This document shows positions 47,877 to 57,807 of a DNA stretch of 64,000 nt, one piece after another. The stretch lies in assembly GCA_015061285.1 (NCBI GenBank), contig SUWW01000010.1, positions 1 through 64,000 of the forward strand, written 5' to 3'. Every line of letters begins with the position of its first letter. Within the stretch, counting starts at the first letter, position 1. A model generated the notes under the pieces. It was not told where the DNA came from, searched no databases, and saw only the letters and a program-made list of their open reading frames with translations. The position numbers and the translations under genes are program-made. This DNA comes from Bacteroidales bacterium. GTDB lineage: Bacteria; Bacteroidota; Bacteroidia; Bacteroidales; Marinilabiliaceae.

Positions 47877-48740
47877 TTAGTTATTATAAATACGCTCTGC
47901 CTTCAGCTTAATATTCTGCATTAACCAAAGCGGAGTAGATGTCGCGCCAAATATACCAATTGAGCCCGTTTTTTGTGGTATTTGAATATTATCTAAGTCG
48001 TCTTCAGATGTCAGAAAAAACGAGTATTTATTACTGTTTTTGGCTATTTCGAATAGCACTTTCGAATTGGAACTTTTGGCACCACCCACAAAAAACAGAA
48101 CATCGTGCTCTTTTGCAAACTTTCGCAGCTGATTAGCTCGACCTGCCATTTGAGTACAAATAGTATTGTGAGCTATCACATCGCTTTGCGATTTACTTTT
48201 GATTGCCTCAATAAGTAGAGCGTATTGCTCGGGGTCTTTTGTAGTCTGTGCGAAAATTTCAATTGGTTTTGAAAAATCTATTTTATGAATGTCGTCAATA
48301 GTTTCTATCAGAATGCATTCATTGTTTGTCTGGCCTACAAGACCAATAACTTCCGCATGACCCTTCTTCCCAAATATTACAATCTGACCACCAGAAGTCT
48401 TCTGCTTTTCCCACGAACTACGTATGCGCTTTTGTAAGCTAAGCACCATGGGACAAGTAGCATCAGTGAGCGTAAGTTTGCGCTCTTCAACAATAGCATA
48501 ACTCGTAGGAGGCTCACCATGAGCACGAAACATAACATCAACATCTGAAAGTTTCTTCATATCGTCGACGCTAATAACCTTAAGTCCTTTTTGCTGAAGA
48601 CGCTCTATCTCTCTCTCGTTATGAACAATATCGCCAATGCAATAGACGTTTTCTTTCTCAGCCAATTTTAACTCAGCTGTATCTATAGCACGTCTTACAC
48701 CGAAACAAAAACCAGACTCTTCATCAATAATAATATTCAT
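47877..48740 (-). CDS. ispH: 4-hydroxy-3-methylbut-2-enyl diphosphate reductase (287 aa)
   Basis: Last step of the MEP pathway, making IPP and DMAPP with a [4Fe-4S] cluster. The three cluster cysteines are in SGFCFGVRRA (C12), DATCPMV (about 95) and NTICTQMAGR (about 195). The substrate histidines are in FRAHGEPP and VHNERE. Length is near the norm (about 290-315). It lies 13 bp after cmk. It supplies precursors for enzymes such as the ispB-like synthase at 32 kb. Confidence 0.94.
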   Translation of the reverse strand: MNIIIDEESGFCFGVRRAIDTAELKLAEKENVYCIGDIVHNEREIERLQQKGLKVISVDDMKKLSDVDVMFRAHGEPPTSYAIVEERKLTLTDATCPMVLSLQKRIRSSWEKQKTSGGQIVIFGKKGHAEVIGLVGQTNNECILIETIDDIHKIDFSKPIEIFAQTTKDPEQYALLIEAIKSKSQSDVIAHNTICTQMAGRANQLRKFAKEHDVLFFVGGAKSSNSKVLFEIAKNSNKYSFFLTSEDDLDNIQIPQKTGSIGIFGATSTPLWLMQNIKLKAERIYNN

Positions 48741-48753
48741 AACTATCTGAATA

Positions 48754-49443
48754 TTAGATTATATGACGCTTTTTCAATTCGTTTATTATAAAGTCGAACT
48801 GCTCTTCTTTAGTTATATCACTATTATCAAGTAAAACGGCGTCATCTGCTTTACGTAGAGGACTCTCTTTGCGCGTAGTATCAATCAAATCGCGTTCCTT
48901 TACATTGGTAAGAATTGTCTCAAAATCTACTGTTTCACCTTTTTGTTTCATTTCATCATAACGACGTTGAGCTCTAACTTCATCGCGCGCCGTCATAAAT
49001 ATCTTCAAATCTGCATTTGGGAAAACTACAGTTCCTATATCGCGACCATCCATAACCAAACTTGTCTTTTGTCCCATATTTCTTTGATAATCAACAAGTT
49101 TAGCACGAACTGCTTGTATAGCACTTACCTTACTTACATTTTGGCTTACTTGAATACCACGAATCTCTTTCTCAACGTTTTGACCATTCAAAAATGTAGT
49201 GTTAGTTCCGGTAGAAGCTTCGTATGTAAATGTAATATCTATATCGTTTAGAGAAGAAATGATGGCTTGTTCATCAAACTTACAATCCGTAATAAAGCCA
49301 TGCTTCAAAGCATAGAGAGTAACCGAGCGATACATTGCACCCGTATCTACGTATGCAATGGCAAGTTTTTTTGCTAAATCTTTAGCTACAGTACTTTTGC
49401 CGCAAGAAGAAAAACCATCTATAGCTATAATATAATTCTTCAT
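48754..49443 (-). CDS. cmk: Cytidylate kinase (229 aa)
   Basis: Phosphorylates CMP and dCMP with ATP. The P-loop is GFSSCGKST (10-18). The substrate segments VDTGAMYRSVTLYAL and LVMDGRDIGTVVFP and the lid region are present. The start overlaps the preceding gene by 4 nt (ATGA type), pointing to coupled translation. The cmk-ispH pair is common in Bacteroidetes and some other bacteria. Confidence 0.95.
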   Translation of the reverse strand: MKNYIIAIDGFSSCGKSTVAKDLAKKLAIAYVDTGAMYRSVTLYALKHGFITDCKFDEQAIISSLNDIDITFTYEASTGTNTTFLNGQNVEKEIRGIQVSQNVSKVSAIQAVRAKLVDYQRNMGQKTSLVMDGRDIGTVVFPNADLKIFMTARDEVRAQRRYDEMKQKGETVDFETILTNVKERDLIDTTRKESPLRKADDAVLLDNSDITKEEQFDFIINELKKRHII

Positions 49444-50231
49444 TTCTTATTTTTATTTCGTCTAATTATTGATCTAATACCATAAAAACCACTAACAAAG
49501 ATTATTACAACTGCAAGTGCTATAGCACTACGAATCAAAATTACATTGAAATAATTTGAATCGTAAAGCGATGAATTGAAAGTAGTGATATAAAATTCAT
49601 TATCGTTTGTTACTCCTGCAACCTCTTCAAGTTTGCCAGTAATTTGTTGTATTCTGCCTATGGGAAGATTGTCAACATCGGCATAACATGGCAACACAGC
49701 AATAAGCATTCGCGTGCTATCAGCAAAAACTGCAGAATAGATAGGAATGTAATTATCGATATTATCACCTGGAGTACGCGTTACCTCGAAGAGGTTTGTT
49801 TTGCGACTAATTATTTGACTACTATTTTCAGACGTCTTTACCTCTCTATCTACAGAAGAATAAATTACACTATGATTTTTTATCAAGTAGTAACCAGTAG
49901 ACTCAAGTTTGGCGGGTTTAGGTATATAATAGAATTGTCCTGCAACTTCGCGCGCAGAAGTCAACTCTATTATTCGTGAGGCTTGAGCAGGTTTCAAACC
50001 TGTAATATCCTCAGTTTTCGAATCTTCGAGTGTAACTTCACCTTTGAAATAGATTTTCATCTTATAAAGGTCAACACTCAAGAAGATAGCAAAATAGATA
50101 GCTAAAGCAGAAAATATCAATGCAATCTTCTGCCAATTAATTTTAGTAATCTGTTGTTTATTTATAATGATACGTACGAGTAAAGCCATAACAGCTATCA
50201 CTACAACGGAAATAATCACATGTTTATCCAT
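49440..50231 (-). CDS. Hypothetical membrane protein (263 aa)
   Basis: I do not recognise a family. Two N-terminal transmembrane segments (about 4-22 and 36-55) are followed by a probable periplasmic domain of about 165 residues with YYIPKPAKLESTGYYLIKNHSVIYSS and a C-terminal segment (about 232-255). The C-terminal tail is strongly basic (RRNKNKK). It lies between the deoxynucleoside kinase gene (1 bp gap) and cmk (4-nt overlap), so it is certainly co-transcribed. Confidence 0.75.
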   Translation of the reverse strand: MDKHVIISVVVIAVMALLVRIIINKQQITKINWQKIALIFSALAIYFAIFLSVDLYKMKIYFKGEVTLEDSKTEDITGLKPAQASRIIELTSAREVAGQFYYIPKPAKLESTGYYLIKNHSVIYSSVDREVKTSENSSQIISRKTNLFEVTRTPGDNIDNYIPIYSAVFADSTRMLIAVLPCYADVDNLPIGRIQQITGKLEEVAGVTNDNEFYITTFNSSLYDSNYFNVILIRSAIALAVVIIFVSGFYGIRSIIRRNKNKK

Positions 50232-50232
50232 A

Positions 50233-50847
50233 TTATATATTTATGCGAGAAATTTCTGATGCGATAATATTTACAATTTTTTCTTCAGCTTCTTTATCAT
50301 TTACATAATCAACGCCATCTACATCAATTATCAAGTGATCACCTTTATACTTAGCAATCCAGTTCTCATATCTTTCGTTTAGATACTGAAGATATTCAGG
50401 ACTAATATTTTGCTCATATTCACGATTACGTTTTTTTATTTGTTTCAAAAGAGTAGGAACAGATGCTCGAAGATATATCAACAAATCAGGACGACGAATA
50501 AAATTTTCCATAGTTCTATAGAGCTCTTTATATGTATCATAATCGCGTTTTTGCATCAAACCCATATGAAAAAGGTTATCAGCAAATATGTATGCGTCCT
50601 CGTAAATAGTTCTATCCTGAACAACCGTAATATTCGACCAAAGTAGCTTTTGCAAAGCGCGAAAACGTCGAACAAAAAACAGAATCTGCATATTGAACGA
50701 CCATCGCGACATATCATTATAAAAATCCGACAAGTAAGGATTGTCAGATTCATTTTCGTAGTACACTTCCCATCCGTAACGATCGCAGAGAATCTTAGTC
50801 AAGGAAGTTTTTCCACTACCAATATTTCCAGCTATTCCTATATACAT
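50233..50847 (-). CDS. Deoxynucleoside kinase family (204 aa)
   Basis: Phosphorylates deoxynucleosides in salvage. The P-loop is GIAGNIGSGKTS (4-15). The segments YYENESDNPYLSDFYNDMSRWSFNMQ, VVQDRTIYEDAYIFA (DRS-like motif as QDRTI) and LIYLRASVPTLLKQIKKRNREYE (lid) are present. It resembles the dAK/dGK-type enzymes of Bacteroidetes and Firmicutes. Specificity is not readable. It begins 6 bp after the GH3-family gene. Confidence 0.88.
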   Translation of the reverse strand: MYIGIAGNIGSGKTSLTKILCDRYGWEVYYENESDNPYLSDFYNDMSRWSFNMQILFFVRRFRALQKLLWSNITVVQDRTIYEDAYIFADNLFHMGLMQKRDYDTYKELYRTMENFIRRPDLLIYLRASVPTLLKQIKKRNREYEQNISPEYLQYLNERYENWIAKYKGDHLIIDVDGVDYVNDKEAEEKIVNIIASEISRINI

Positions 50848-50853
50848 AGAACG

Positions 50854-52362
50854 TCACTTATTTAGTTCAAGTATCGAATCTATATATTCTCGGTTATTGA
50901 ACAAACGCGGAACCTTATTTTGTCCACCAAGTTTATCCTTACTATCGAGCCAATCAAAAAACAAGTTTTTACGAGCTACAGTAATCAACGGAGCTTCAAG
51001 GGTGAAGTTATTTTTACGCTTAGCCTCATAATCTGAATTAAGGCGTTGAAGCGATTTATCGAATACTTCTGTAAAGATACTTATATCGGACGGCTCTTTA
51101 GAAAATTCAATTAACCACTGATGATAACCTTTAGCATTACCATTCATAAACACAGGCGCACCAGTATATTCTTTTATTTCAGCTTGAGTAGCCTTACAAG
51201 CTTCATTTAGTGCACGCTCTGCATTATCAATCATAAGCTCTTCGCCAAAAGCATTGATAAAATTCTTAGTTCTTCCAGAAATTATAATCTTCGGTGGTCG
51301 CAATGAAGTAAATCTAACTGTATCACCAATCATATAACGCCAAAGACCTCCATTTGTAGAAATCACCATAGCATAATCAACACCAAGTTCTACATCGGCA
51401 ACAGAATATGCTTTTGGATACGGATTATCAATATCAGACAAAGGAATAAATTCATAGAAAATTCCAGAATCAAGCATAAGCAACATGCCCTCATCTGTCG
51501 GATCATTTTGAAAGGCAAAGAAACCTTCACTCGCATTATATGTCTCAAGAAAATTCAATCCTTTACTCGTAATATTTTTATATTGCTGACGATACGGAGT
51601 AAAATTCACACCACCATGCATAAATAATTCGAGATTAGGCCAAAGTTCATGCAAGTCTGTTTTATTAGAAACTTTCAAAATATGCTGCAAAAGAATCATT
51701 AACCAACTTGGCACTCCGGCCAACGACGTTATATTTTCATTTACAGTAACCTTTGATATTTTTTCAAGTTTTTCTTCCCATTTACTCAATAAAGCAATAT
51801 CAGGCGATGGTGTTTTTGCGAACTGAGAATAAAAAGGAGCATTATCTATAAGGATAGCAGAAAGATCACCTGTCTGCATTCCATTACCTATATCACTTAT
51901 TTTTTTAGAACCACCAAGCGTCAAACACTTTCCTTGAAAAAGTTTAGAATTAGGGTTTTGATGTAAATAAGAAATTAATACATCTTTAACTCCTCTATAA
52001 TGACAATCCTGCAATGCTTCATTAGTAACAGGAATAAATTTACTCTTAGCATTAGTCGTTCCAGACGATTTTGCAAACCATTTCACTTGACCTGGCCAAC
52101 AAATATTTTTTTCACCATGAAGCATTCTATCTATATAAACAGAAAAATCTTCATACGAACGAACTGGAACAGTATTTTGAAACTGTTGATAATTCTTAAT
52201 GGAAGAAAAATCATATTCTTTACCTATAACAGTATTCTTAGCAAAATCAAGTAGACTATTCAACTGATTAAATTGAATACAATCAGATTGAGAATCAAAT
52301 AATGATATTTCTCTCAATCTTGACGTACTAAAAAATCCTAAGAGAGTATTTATAAAAGGCAT
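50854..52362 (-). CDS. GH3 auxin-responsive promoter family protein (502 aa)
   Basis: ANL-superfamily-like acyl adenylase, related to plant GH3 acid-amido synthetases. The nucleotide-binding segment SSGTTNAKSKFIPVT lies near residue 115. Later family text is YNASEGFFAFQNDP, YAMVISTNGGLWRYMIGDTVRF and ISGRTKNFINAFGEELM. Bacterial members are widespread in Bacteroidetes with no agreed substrate. It starts 2 bp after the outer-membrane protein gene. Confidence 0.88.
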   Translation of the reverse strand: MPFINTLLGFFSTSRLREISLFDSQSDCIQFNQLNSLLDFAKNTVIGKEYDFSSIKNYQQFQNTVPVRSYEDFSVYIDRMLHGEKNICWPGQVKWFAKSSGTTNAKSKFIPVTNEALQDCHYRGVKDVLISYLHQNPNSKLFQGKCLTLGGSKKISDIGNGMQTGDLSAILIDNAPFYSQFAKTPSPDIALLSKWEEKLEKISKVTVNENITSLAGVPSWLMILLQHILKVSNKTDLHELWPNLELFMHGGVNFTPYRQQYKNITSKGLNFLETYNASEGFFAFQNDPTDEGMLLMLDSGIFYEFIPLSDIDNPYPKAYSVADVELGVDYAMVISTNGGLWRYMIGDTVRFTSLRPPKIIISGRTKNFINAFGEELMIDNAERALNEACKATQAEIKEYTGAPVFMNGNAKGYHQWLIEFSKEPSDISIFTEVFDKSLQRLNSDYEAKRKNNFTLEAPLITVARKNLFFDWLDSKDKLGGQNKVPRLFNNREYIDSILELNK

Positions 52363-52364
52363 AT

Positions 52365-53171
52365 CTATTTACGTTTATTTCTAATACCAAAATTCAATCC
52401 TACAGTAATCATTATTGTATTTTGACAACCATGAGGATTCATAACAACACTATTCGAATAATCATCATAATAATAAGATTCAGAAGAATCCTTTATTTGT
52501 TTTACAATTTCATCTAAAAAAGGAATAAGAGAAAGACGAGCGTTCAAAAACAAGCGCGTAGTATTACTCAATTTATACACAACACCAAAATCACCACCAA
52601 AACCAATCTTTATTTTTCTATAATCATAAGACACACTCGCATCTTGTGTAGTACCTATAAATTGAGGATCAGAATTAAAAGATAGATAATTCATAATAAA
52701 ATTACCACCAACAAAAACCCCAAAATACGGCTGAATTTCTCTCCTACCCAAAAACAATTTACCACTTACATTTAATCCTAACGATCTATAATAAGCATCA
52801 AAAGAACCTCTATAATTAGTTGTAAGATTTATCCAATATTGATCATTATAAGGATTCGATAAATAATTCAATTCAATCCCTATACCCAAAACTTCACTCT
52901 GCATCCATAAACCATCCACATAAGACACAAAACCCAAACGAGCAACATCAGTAAAATTAACTTGACCAGATTCTCTTCCTATTTTAGTCGGAATATTAAC
53001 TCCTAACCCTCCACCAATATATATTTGTCCTGCTTCAGAATTACTTTTTCGCCTTGCATACACATCGAAAGTATATAGTACTATAAATAATAATACTATA
53101 CACCTATAAATAGATAATGTTTCACGTGAAACTAAAGTATGATTTATAATATTAGGTTTCACGTGAAACAT
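52365..53171 (-). CDS. Outer-membrane beta-barrel-like protein (268 aa)
   Basis: A signal-like hydrophobic segment (about 24-41, CIVLLFIVLYTFDVYA) is followed by alternating beta-strands (IYIGGGLGVNIPTKIG, GIGIELNYLSN, VFVGGNFIMNYL) and a C-terminal strand TVGLNFGIRNKRK. This pattern suits a small porin-like or PorT-like barrel. The first 20 codons of the frame cover two parS-like palindromes (encoding FHVKP and VSRET). They are odd for a signal peptide, and no other ATG precedes the hydrophobic core, so the true start may be a non-ATG codon downstream. The ORF begins 1 bp after mnmG. Confidence 0.72.
   Translation of the reverse strand: MFHVKPNIINHTLVSRETLSIYRCIVLLFIVLYTFDVYARRKSNSEAGQIYIGGGLGVNIPTKIGRESGQVNFTDVARLGFVSYVDGLWMQSEVLGIGIELNYLSNPYNDQYWINLTTNYRGSFDAYYRSLGLNVSGKLFLGRREIQPYFGVFVGGNFIMNYLSFNSDPQFIGTTQDASVSYDYRKIKIGFGGDFGVVYKLSNTTRLFLNARLSLIPFLDEIVKQIKDSSESYYYDDYSNSVVMNPHGCQNTIMITVGLNFGIRNKRK
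53118..53133. promoter_or_regulatory. parS-like ParB-binding site 1
   Basis: TGTTTCACGTGAAACT matches the consensus TGTTTCACGTGAAACA at 15 of 16 positions. It sits at the start of the outer-membrane protein frame. Confidence 0.8.
53155..53170. promoter_or_regulatory. parS-like ParB-binding site 2
   Basis: GGTTTCACGTGAAACA matches the parS consensus at 15 of 16 positions. Centre-to-centre distance to site 1 is 37 bp. It abuts the mnmG stop codon. Confidence 0.8.
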
Positions 53172-53172
53172 A

Positions 53173-55053
53173 TTAATAACCTAAGAGAGTTAATAAGATA
53201 TTAATATCAGATGGAGAAACACCAGGAATAGAAAATGCTTCGCCTATAGTTTTAGGATTAATACGAGAAAGTTTTTCTCGTGCTTCGAAACTTAATGATA
53301 GTATAGATTTATAATCTAAGTTATTTATATGAAGATTAGAATATTTAGTTAATGATTGAATTTTACTTTGTTCGCGTTCAATATAACCTGAATATTTATA
53401 GTGAATATCTATAGAATCAAAAAGAATTTGTTTTTGATCAGATGAGTATGAATCAAAATCAGATTTGAAATATTGAGTATTGTTGTATATATGAGAAAAA
53501 GAAATATTAGGATAATAGAGTAATTTATAAAGTTTGATAGATTGATTAAGTGAATTATAACCTTGTTGATTTAGTATTAGAGAAGATATATCAGATTTTA
53601 TTCTAATGTTTTCAAGTTTTGAATAAACTCTATTTAGTAATTCTGATTTGGTTGTGTAAATAGAATATAGATCATCGCTAAGTAAACCTAAGCTGTGACT
53701 TATAGTAGAGAGACGTTCGTCAGAATTATCTTGGCGTAAGAGAATACGATATTCTGCACGTGAAGTAAACATTCTATATGGTTCATCAACTCCTTTATTA
53801 ATAAGGTCATTAATAAGAACACCAATATAAGATTGGTCACGACCTAATACTAATTGATATGATGAATCAATACTCTTATAGTGAGCATTAATGCCAGCAA
53901 CTAAACCTTGACCTGCCGCCTCTTCATAGCCAGTAGTTCCATTAATCTGACCAGCAAAAAAGAGGTTTTGAATTCTTCGCGTTTCGAGAGTATAATTAAG
54001 TTGAGTAGGATCGAAATAATCATACTCAATTGCGTAACCTGGTCTTAGAATTTGTACGTTTTCTAAGCCTTCAATTTCCTTTAGCGCATTAAGTTGTACA
54101 TCGATAGGTAAAGAACTACTAAAACCATTGAGATAATATTCATAGGTATTATTTCCTTCGGGTTCCAGAAAAAGTTGATGTTTATCTTTTGTAGAGAAGT
54201 TTACAATCTTTGTTTCAATACTTGGACAATATCTCGGACCAATGGATTTGATTGTACCATTGAATAAAGGAGAACGATCTAATGAATTTCGAATAATATC
54301 ATGAACAGTAGGATTGGTGTAAGTAATATAACACTTGCGCTGCTGTTGAACTTTATTTGAATTATTAGAAAAAGAGAACTTATAAGGAGAATACTCTATT
54401 TCTTGTTCTGATACCTTAGAAAAATCTATTGTTCTGCCATCTATTCTAACAGGAGTACCTGTCTTCAAACGACCAATTTGAAATCCATAATTAGCAGATA
54501 ATTGCTCTGTTATTCCAGTAGAAGCAGCATCAGCCATACGACCGCCAGAATAATGCACTTCACCGATATGGATTAAACCATTCATAAATGTACCTGTTGT
54601 TAACACAACGGAACTGGAATAAAAATTCACACCTTGAACAGTGTGTACACCAACAATTTTAGAATCAGAAATAAGAAGACTATTTACTGAATCTTGCCAG
54701 AAATATAGGTTTTGATTTTGCTCAAGTTGATAACGCCAATAAGAAGAAAATATAGCTTTATCGCACTGAGAACGAGGCGACCACATAGCATTACCTTTTG
54801 ACATATTCAACATTCTAAATTGAATGGAAGAATAATCGGTAACTATACCAGTGAGGCCACCCATAGCATCAATATCTCTTACTATTTGACCTTTTGCAAT
54901 ACCACCTATCGCAGGGTTACAAGACATTGCAGCTATTTTGGTAAGATCAAGAGTAATAAGCAAAGTTTTAGAACCAAGCTTTGCAGCAGCATTTGCAGCT
55001 TCACAGCCAGCATGACCAGCTCCAACAACTATGACATCAAAATCAAAAGTCAT
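53173..55053 (-). CDS. mnmG: tRNA uridine-5-carboxymethylaminomethyl modification enzyme (626 aa)
   Basis: FAD-dependent partner of MnmE, modifying the wobble uridine of several tRNAs. It contains [17 protein letters not shown] (11-27), [50 protein letters not shown] and [14 protein letters not shown]. Length is normal. mnmG (gidA) lies near the replication origin in many bacteria. It overlaps ybeY by 11 nt. Codons are AT-rich. Confidence 0.95.
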   Translation of the reverse strand: MTFDFDVIVVGAGHAGCEAANAAAKLGSKTLLITLDLTKIAAMSCNPAIGGIAKGQIVRDIDAMGGLTGIVTDYSSIQFRMLNMSKGNAMWSPRSQCDKAIFSSYWRYQLEQNQNLYFWQDSVNSLLISDSKIVGVHTVQGVNFYSSSVVLTTGTFMNGLIHIGEVHYSGGRMADAASTGITEQLSANYGFQIGRLKTGTPVRIDGRTIDFSKVSEQEIEYSPYKFSFSNNSNKVQQQRKCYITYTNPTVHDIIRNSLDRSPLFNGTIKSIGPRYCPSIETKIVNFSTKDKHQLFLEPEGNNTYEYYLNGFSSSLPIDVQLNALKEIEGLENVQILRPGYAIEYDYFDPTQLNYTLETRRIQNLFFAGQINGTTGYEEAAGQGLVAGINAHYKSIDSSYQLVLGRDQSYIGVLINDLINKGVDEPYRMFTSRAEYRILLRQDNSDERLSTISHSLGLLSDDLYSIYTTKSELLNRVYSKLENIRIKSDISSLILNQQGYNSLNQSIKLYKLLYYPNISFSHIYNNTQYFKSDFDSYSSDQKQILFDSIDIHYKYSGYIEREQSKIQSLTKYSNLHINNLDYKSILSLSFEAREKLSRINPKTIGEAFSIPGVSPSDINILLTLLGY

Positions 55054-55480
55054 CTATAGAAAATTGTGAACGTAAAATTTGTAATGATTTTTCTTCTGCT
55101 TCTCTCATTATTTTAGCATCCTCGGGAGTTTTATCTTTCAAACCACATAGATGCAACACACCATGAATTATAACTCTATATAATTCACAATTGTAGGAAA
55201 CAGAATATTGTTCAGAATTTGATTTAACTGTATCAACAGAAATAAAAATATCACCAGATACTATATTATTCTCATCATAATCGAATGTAATAACATCAGT
55301 ATAATAGTCGTGAGATAAATATTGTCTATTGATGTTCAATAAATAATCATCAGAACAAAATATATATGAAATATTACCAGTAGAATAATTATAAGAAGAT
55401 ATAATATCCTTTATCCATTGCTTAATAACACGACGATTTCGCAAATGAGATTTAATATCTTCTTCGTAAAAATTAATCAT
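55043..55480 (-). CDS. ybeY: rRNA maturation endonuclease (145 aa)
   Basis: Metal-dependent RNase acting in 16S rRNA 3' maturation and ribosome quality control. The metal motif is [13 protein letters not shown], with the third ligand position as Asp where E. coli has His; from memory this is the usual Bacteroidetes form. The upstream segment [26 protein letters not shown] is typical. It overlaps mnmG by 11 nt and the upstream RsbW-like gene by 4 nt. Confidence 0.92.
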   Translation of the reverse strand: MINFYEEDIKSHLRNRRVIKQWIKDIISSYNYSTGNISYIFCSDDYLLNINRQYLSHDYYTDVITFDYDENNIVSGDIFISVDTVKSNSEQYSVSYNCELYRVIIHGVLHLCGLKDKTPEDAKIMREAEEKSLQILRSQFSIDDF

Positions 55481-55878
55481 AAGTTAAATGTTAACGATAC
55501 TACCCTACCTTCATTTGAAAATTCTATTTTGTCAGATAAAAGTTTCATCAAATAAATACCACGACCACAAACCTTATCAACATTTTCTGGAGCTGTAGGA
55601 TCTGGAATATTATTATAATCGAAACCATTACCAGAGTCTGTAATAGTATAAACTACGCTCTTATTACTATAATAATAATGAACTAAAACATTCTTAGAAG
55701 AATCAGACTTATTACCATGAATTATGGCATTATTTACTGCTTCTACAACAGAAATGAGAATCTTAGCATAAACGTCATCTCCCTTAATAATACGAGTTTG
55801 CTGTTCATCTATAAGGTTCTCAACTTTTGATATATTTGATACATCTGATGATAAAGAAATCTGACCCTGAAATTTCAT
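55477..55878 (-). CDS. RsbW-like anti-sigma/serine kinase ATPase domain (133 aa)
   Basis: A single GHKL ATPase domain of the HATPase_c_2 (RsbW/SpoIIAB) type. It contains the N-box VVEAVNNAIIHGNK, the G1-like box DSGNGFD and the G2 segment GRGIYLMKLLSDKIEF. Such proteins bind or phosphorylate anti-sigma-factor antagonists. No sigma factor or STAS partner is next to it. It lies between the EnvC-like gene (34 bp upstream) and ybeY (4-nt overlap). Target unknown. Confidence 0.88.
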   Translation of the reverse strand: MKFQGQISLSSDVSNISKVENLIDEQQTRIIKGDDVYAKILISVVEAVNNAIIHGNKSDSSKNVLVHYYYSNKSVVYTITDSGNGFDYNNIPDPTAPENVDKVCGRGIYLMKLLSDKIEFSNEGRVVSLTFNL

Positions 55879-55912
55879 AGCTTTTTATTATGTAAGGCAA
55901 ATATATAAAATA

Positions 55913-57094
55913 CTAATTTTCCAACCACAGTAAAGGATTCTGCTTACTTTCTCCATCCCACAACTCGAAATGAAGAATATTACTATTCAAACCGGTTGAG
56001 TTTTCTACTAAACCAATTTGCGTTGACGTAGTTACATTATCATCTTTCTTTACAAAAACTTTAGAAAGATTTGAATAAACAGTTAAAACTGCTCCATGCC
56101 TAATTATAACAGAAATATTACTTCCTGGAATAACTATCACTTTCGAAACTATACCATCGAAAACAGGAAATATAGAATGACTATCAAGAACATCTAAATC
56201 AATTCCATTATTACGTACTATGACATTAGGCAAAAGAGGATGTTCATGTTCGCCAAAATTACTTACAACTACATATTTAGAAGATGGCCATTTCAAGTGT
56301 CCTTTTGCTTCGGTAATATTAGAATATAAAACAGACTCTTCCTTAGATATTTTATTGTTCTCTCTCAATTTCTTAGCTCGCTCCGCTTCTTCCTGAATTA
56401 GCTTTAGAATAGTCTTTTCCAATTCATTAGCTCGTGCTTGATCCTTTTGAATGATTGAATAAAGATTAGAAACATTATGAGTTAAACTATCAATAAGTAA
56501 TTGACGAGAAGAATATTCAGTCTTTATTAATAAAGTCTCTTGAGAAACTTGATTGAGCAATTTCAAAACTGAATTTTTCTTATTATTAATAGAAACTTGC
56601 AAACTGTCATATTTAGAACTCATTCTATCTAAAGACTCCTTCTGACTTCTCTTATAAATATTTACATTACGAAGAAAAAGTACTTTATTATAAGAATCGC
56701 TTATAGAAGAACCCGAAAAAATAAAAAGAAGCGGATTACTATAAAACTTATTCAAATAGATGAAATTCAAACACTTAGCATAATCTGACTTCACTTTAGA
56801 TATTTGCCTATCAAGTGAATCAATAACATTATTAATTGACTCTATTTGCTTATTATAGGTATAAATCTCATAGTTATAAGTACTTATCAACTTCTTACGA
56901 TTAAGCAACTTCTGATCAAGCAAAGAGATAATAGTAAGCTCAGAATTTTTGCGTTTGTCGTACTCATCAATCAAGTTAGCATTATGACTTATATTAGTGA
57001 GTATCAATTCCTTTTCCTTATTCAAATCGGAAATAGATTGAGCGAAACTCGAGTAAACACTCAAAATAAATATGAACAAAAAGAGGAAACGCAT
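55913..57094 (-). CDS. EnvC-like murein hydrolase activator with degenerate M23 domain (393 aa)
   Basis: A periplasmic protein with signal peptide 1-18 (FILSVYSSFAQ), then a long coiled coil (about 20-250) and a C-terminal LytM/M23 domain (about 275-393). In active M23 peptidases the zinc ligands are H-x3-D and HxH. Here the first is N296-G-I-D and the second is I-L-H375, so two histidines are missing. This matches the EnvC/NlpD class, which activates amidases rather than cutting peptidoglycan. FtsX at 39.4 kb is a possible partner. It begins 6 bp after the DUF4292 gene. Confidence 0.87.
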   Translation of the reverse strand: MRFLFLFIFILSVYSSFAQSISDLNKEKELILTNISHNANLIDEYDKRKNSELTIISLLDQKLLNRKKLISTYNYEIYTYNKQIESINNVIDSLDRQISKVKSDYAKCLNFIYLNKFYSNPLLFIFSGSSISDSYNKVLFLRNVNIYKRSQKESLDRMSSKYDSLQVSINNKKNSVLKLLNQVSQETLLIKTEYSSRQLLIDSLTHNVSNLYSIIQKDQARANELEKTILKLIQEEAERAKKLRENNKISKEESVLYSNITEAKGHLKWPSSKYVVVSNFGEHEHPLLPNVIVRNNGIDLDVLDSHSIFPVFDGIVSKVIVIPGSNISVIIRHGAVLTVYSNLSKVFVKKDDNVTTSTQIGLVENSTGLNSNILHFELWDGESKQNPLLWLEN

Positions 57095-57100
57095 AATAAT

Positions 57101-57805
57101 TCAAATAGAATCCAATAACATTATATCACGACGTTTTATATAAGCATCTATATTGTAATCTTTTGATACAAAAGTAATATTAATAACAGATGGTATAACC
57201 AAATTATTATATAAACTATAATTAGAATAAGATACCGACAATGATAAATTGTTGTAATGCATAGACAATTTGTTGACATTACGGCAAGTATCAATGTCGA
57301 CCTTATAAGATGCCACTGAAGTTGAATCGAACAAAGAAAATAGTATAGAAGAATCTTTATAAAAGATAGTTTTATCGTAATCAAATTCCTTCTTACCCAA
57401 ATATGAATATAAAGGAGGAACTTGACCAATAAGTATTGATTGAAAAGTTTGAGTATTTAGAGAAGTAGATGGAATAGCAAAATTCAATTTATCGAAACTA
57501 GACTTCGATGAAATAGAATTATCAGAAACGTCCAATGATAAAACTGACAAAGGAGGAAAACTCAAAGAAAAATCAGACTTAACATAATCATTATATTTTA
57601 GTATTGTCGTAGATTTCAATCTATATCGTCCCTCAGAAGGAATATTAATGATTACATCAGAATTTCTTATTTTTATAAAATTATATTGTTGATTATTAGC
57701 AGAAAAAGACTGTTTATTTATAATATTACTAAATTCTTGTTTTGCAGTGTTTTTATTACAAGATACTAACAATAATATCATAAATATAAATAGTAAGTAT
57801 CTCAT
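57101..57805 (-). CDS. DUF4292 family lipoprotein (234 aa)
   Basis: Lipoprotein signal at residues 1-16 (ILLLVSC, then NKNTA). The mature part is beta-rich and resembles the LolA/LolB-like fold described for this Bacteroidetes family. The place next to an EnvC-like gene is conserved in Bacteroidetes as far as I recall. Function unknown; an outer-membrane lipoprotein-handling role is inference. It begins 2 bp after ruvB. Strongly AT-rich codons. Confidence 0.75.
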   Translation of the reverse strand: MRYLLFIFMILLLVSCNKNTAKQEFSNIINKQSFSANNQQYNFIKIRNSDVIINIPSEGRYRLKSTTILKYNDYVKSDFSLSFPPLSVLSLDVSDNSISSKSSFDKLNFAIPSTSLNTQTFQSILIGQVPPLYSYLGKKEFDYDKTIFYKDSSILFSLFDSTSVASYKVDIDTCRNVNKLSMHYNNLSLSVSYSNYSLYNNLVIPSVINITFVSKDYNIDAYIKRRDIMLLDSI

Positions 57806-57807
57806 AA

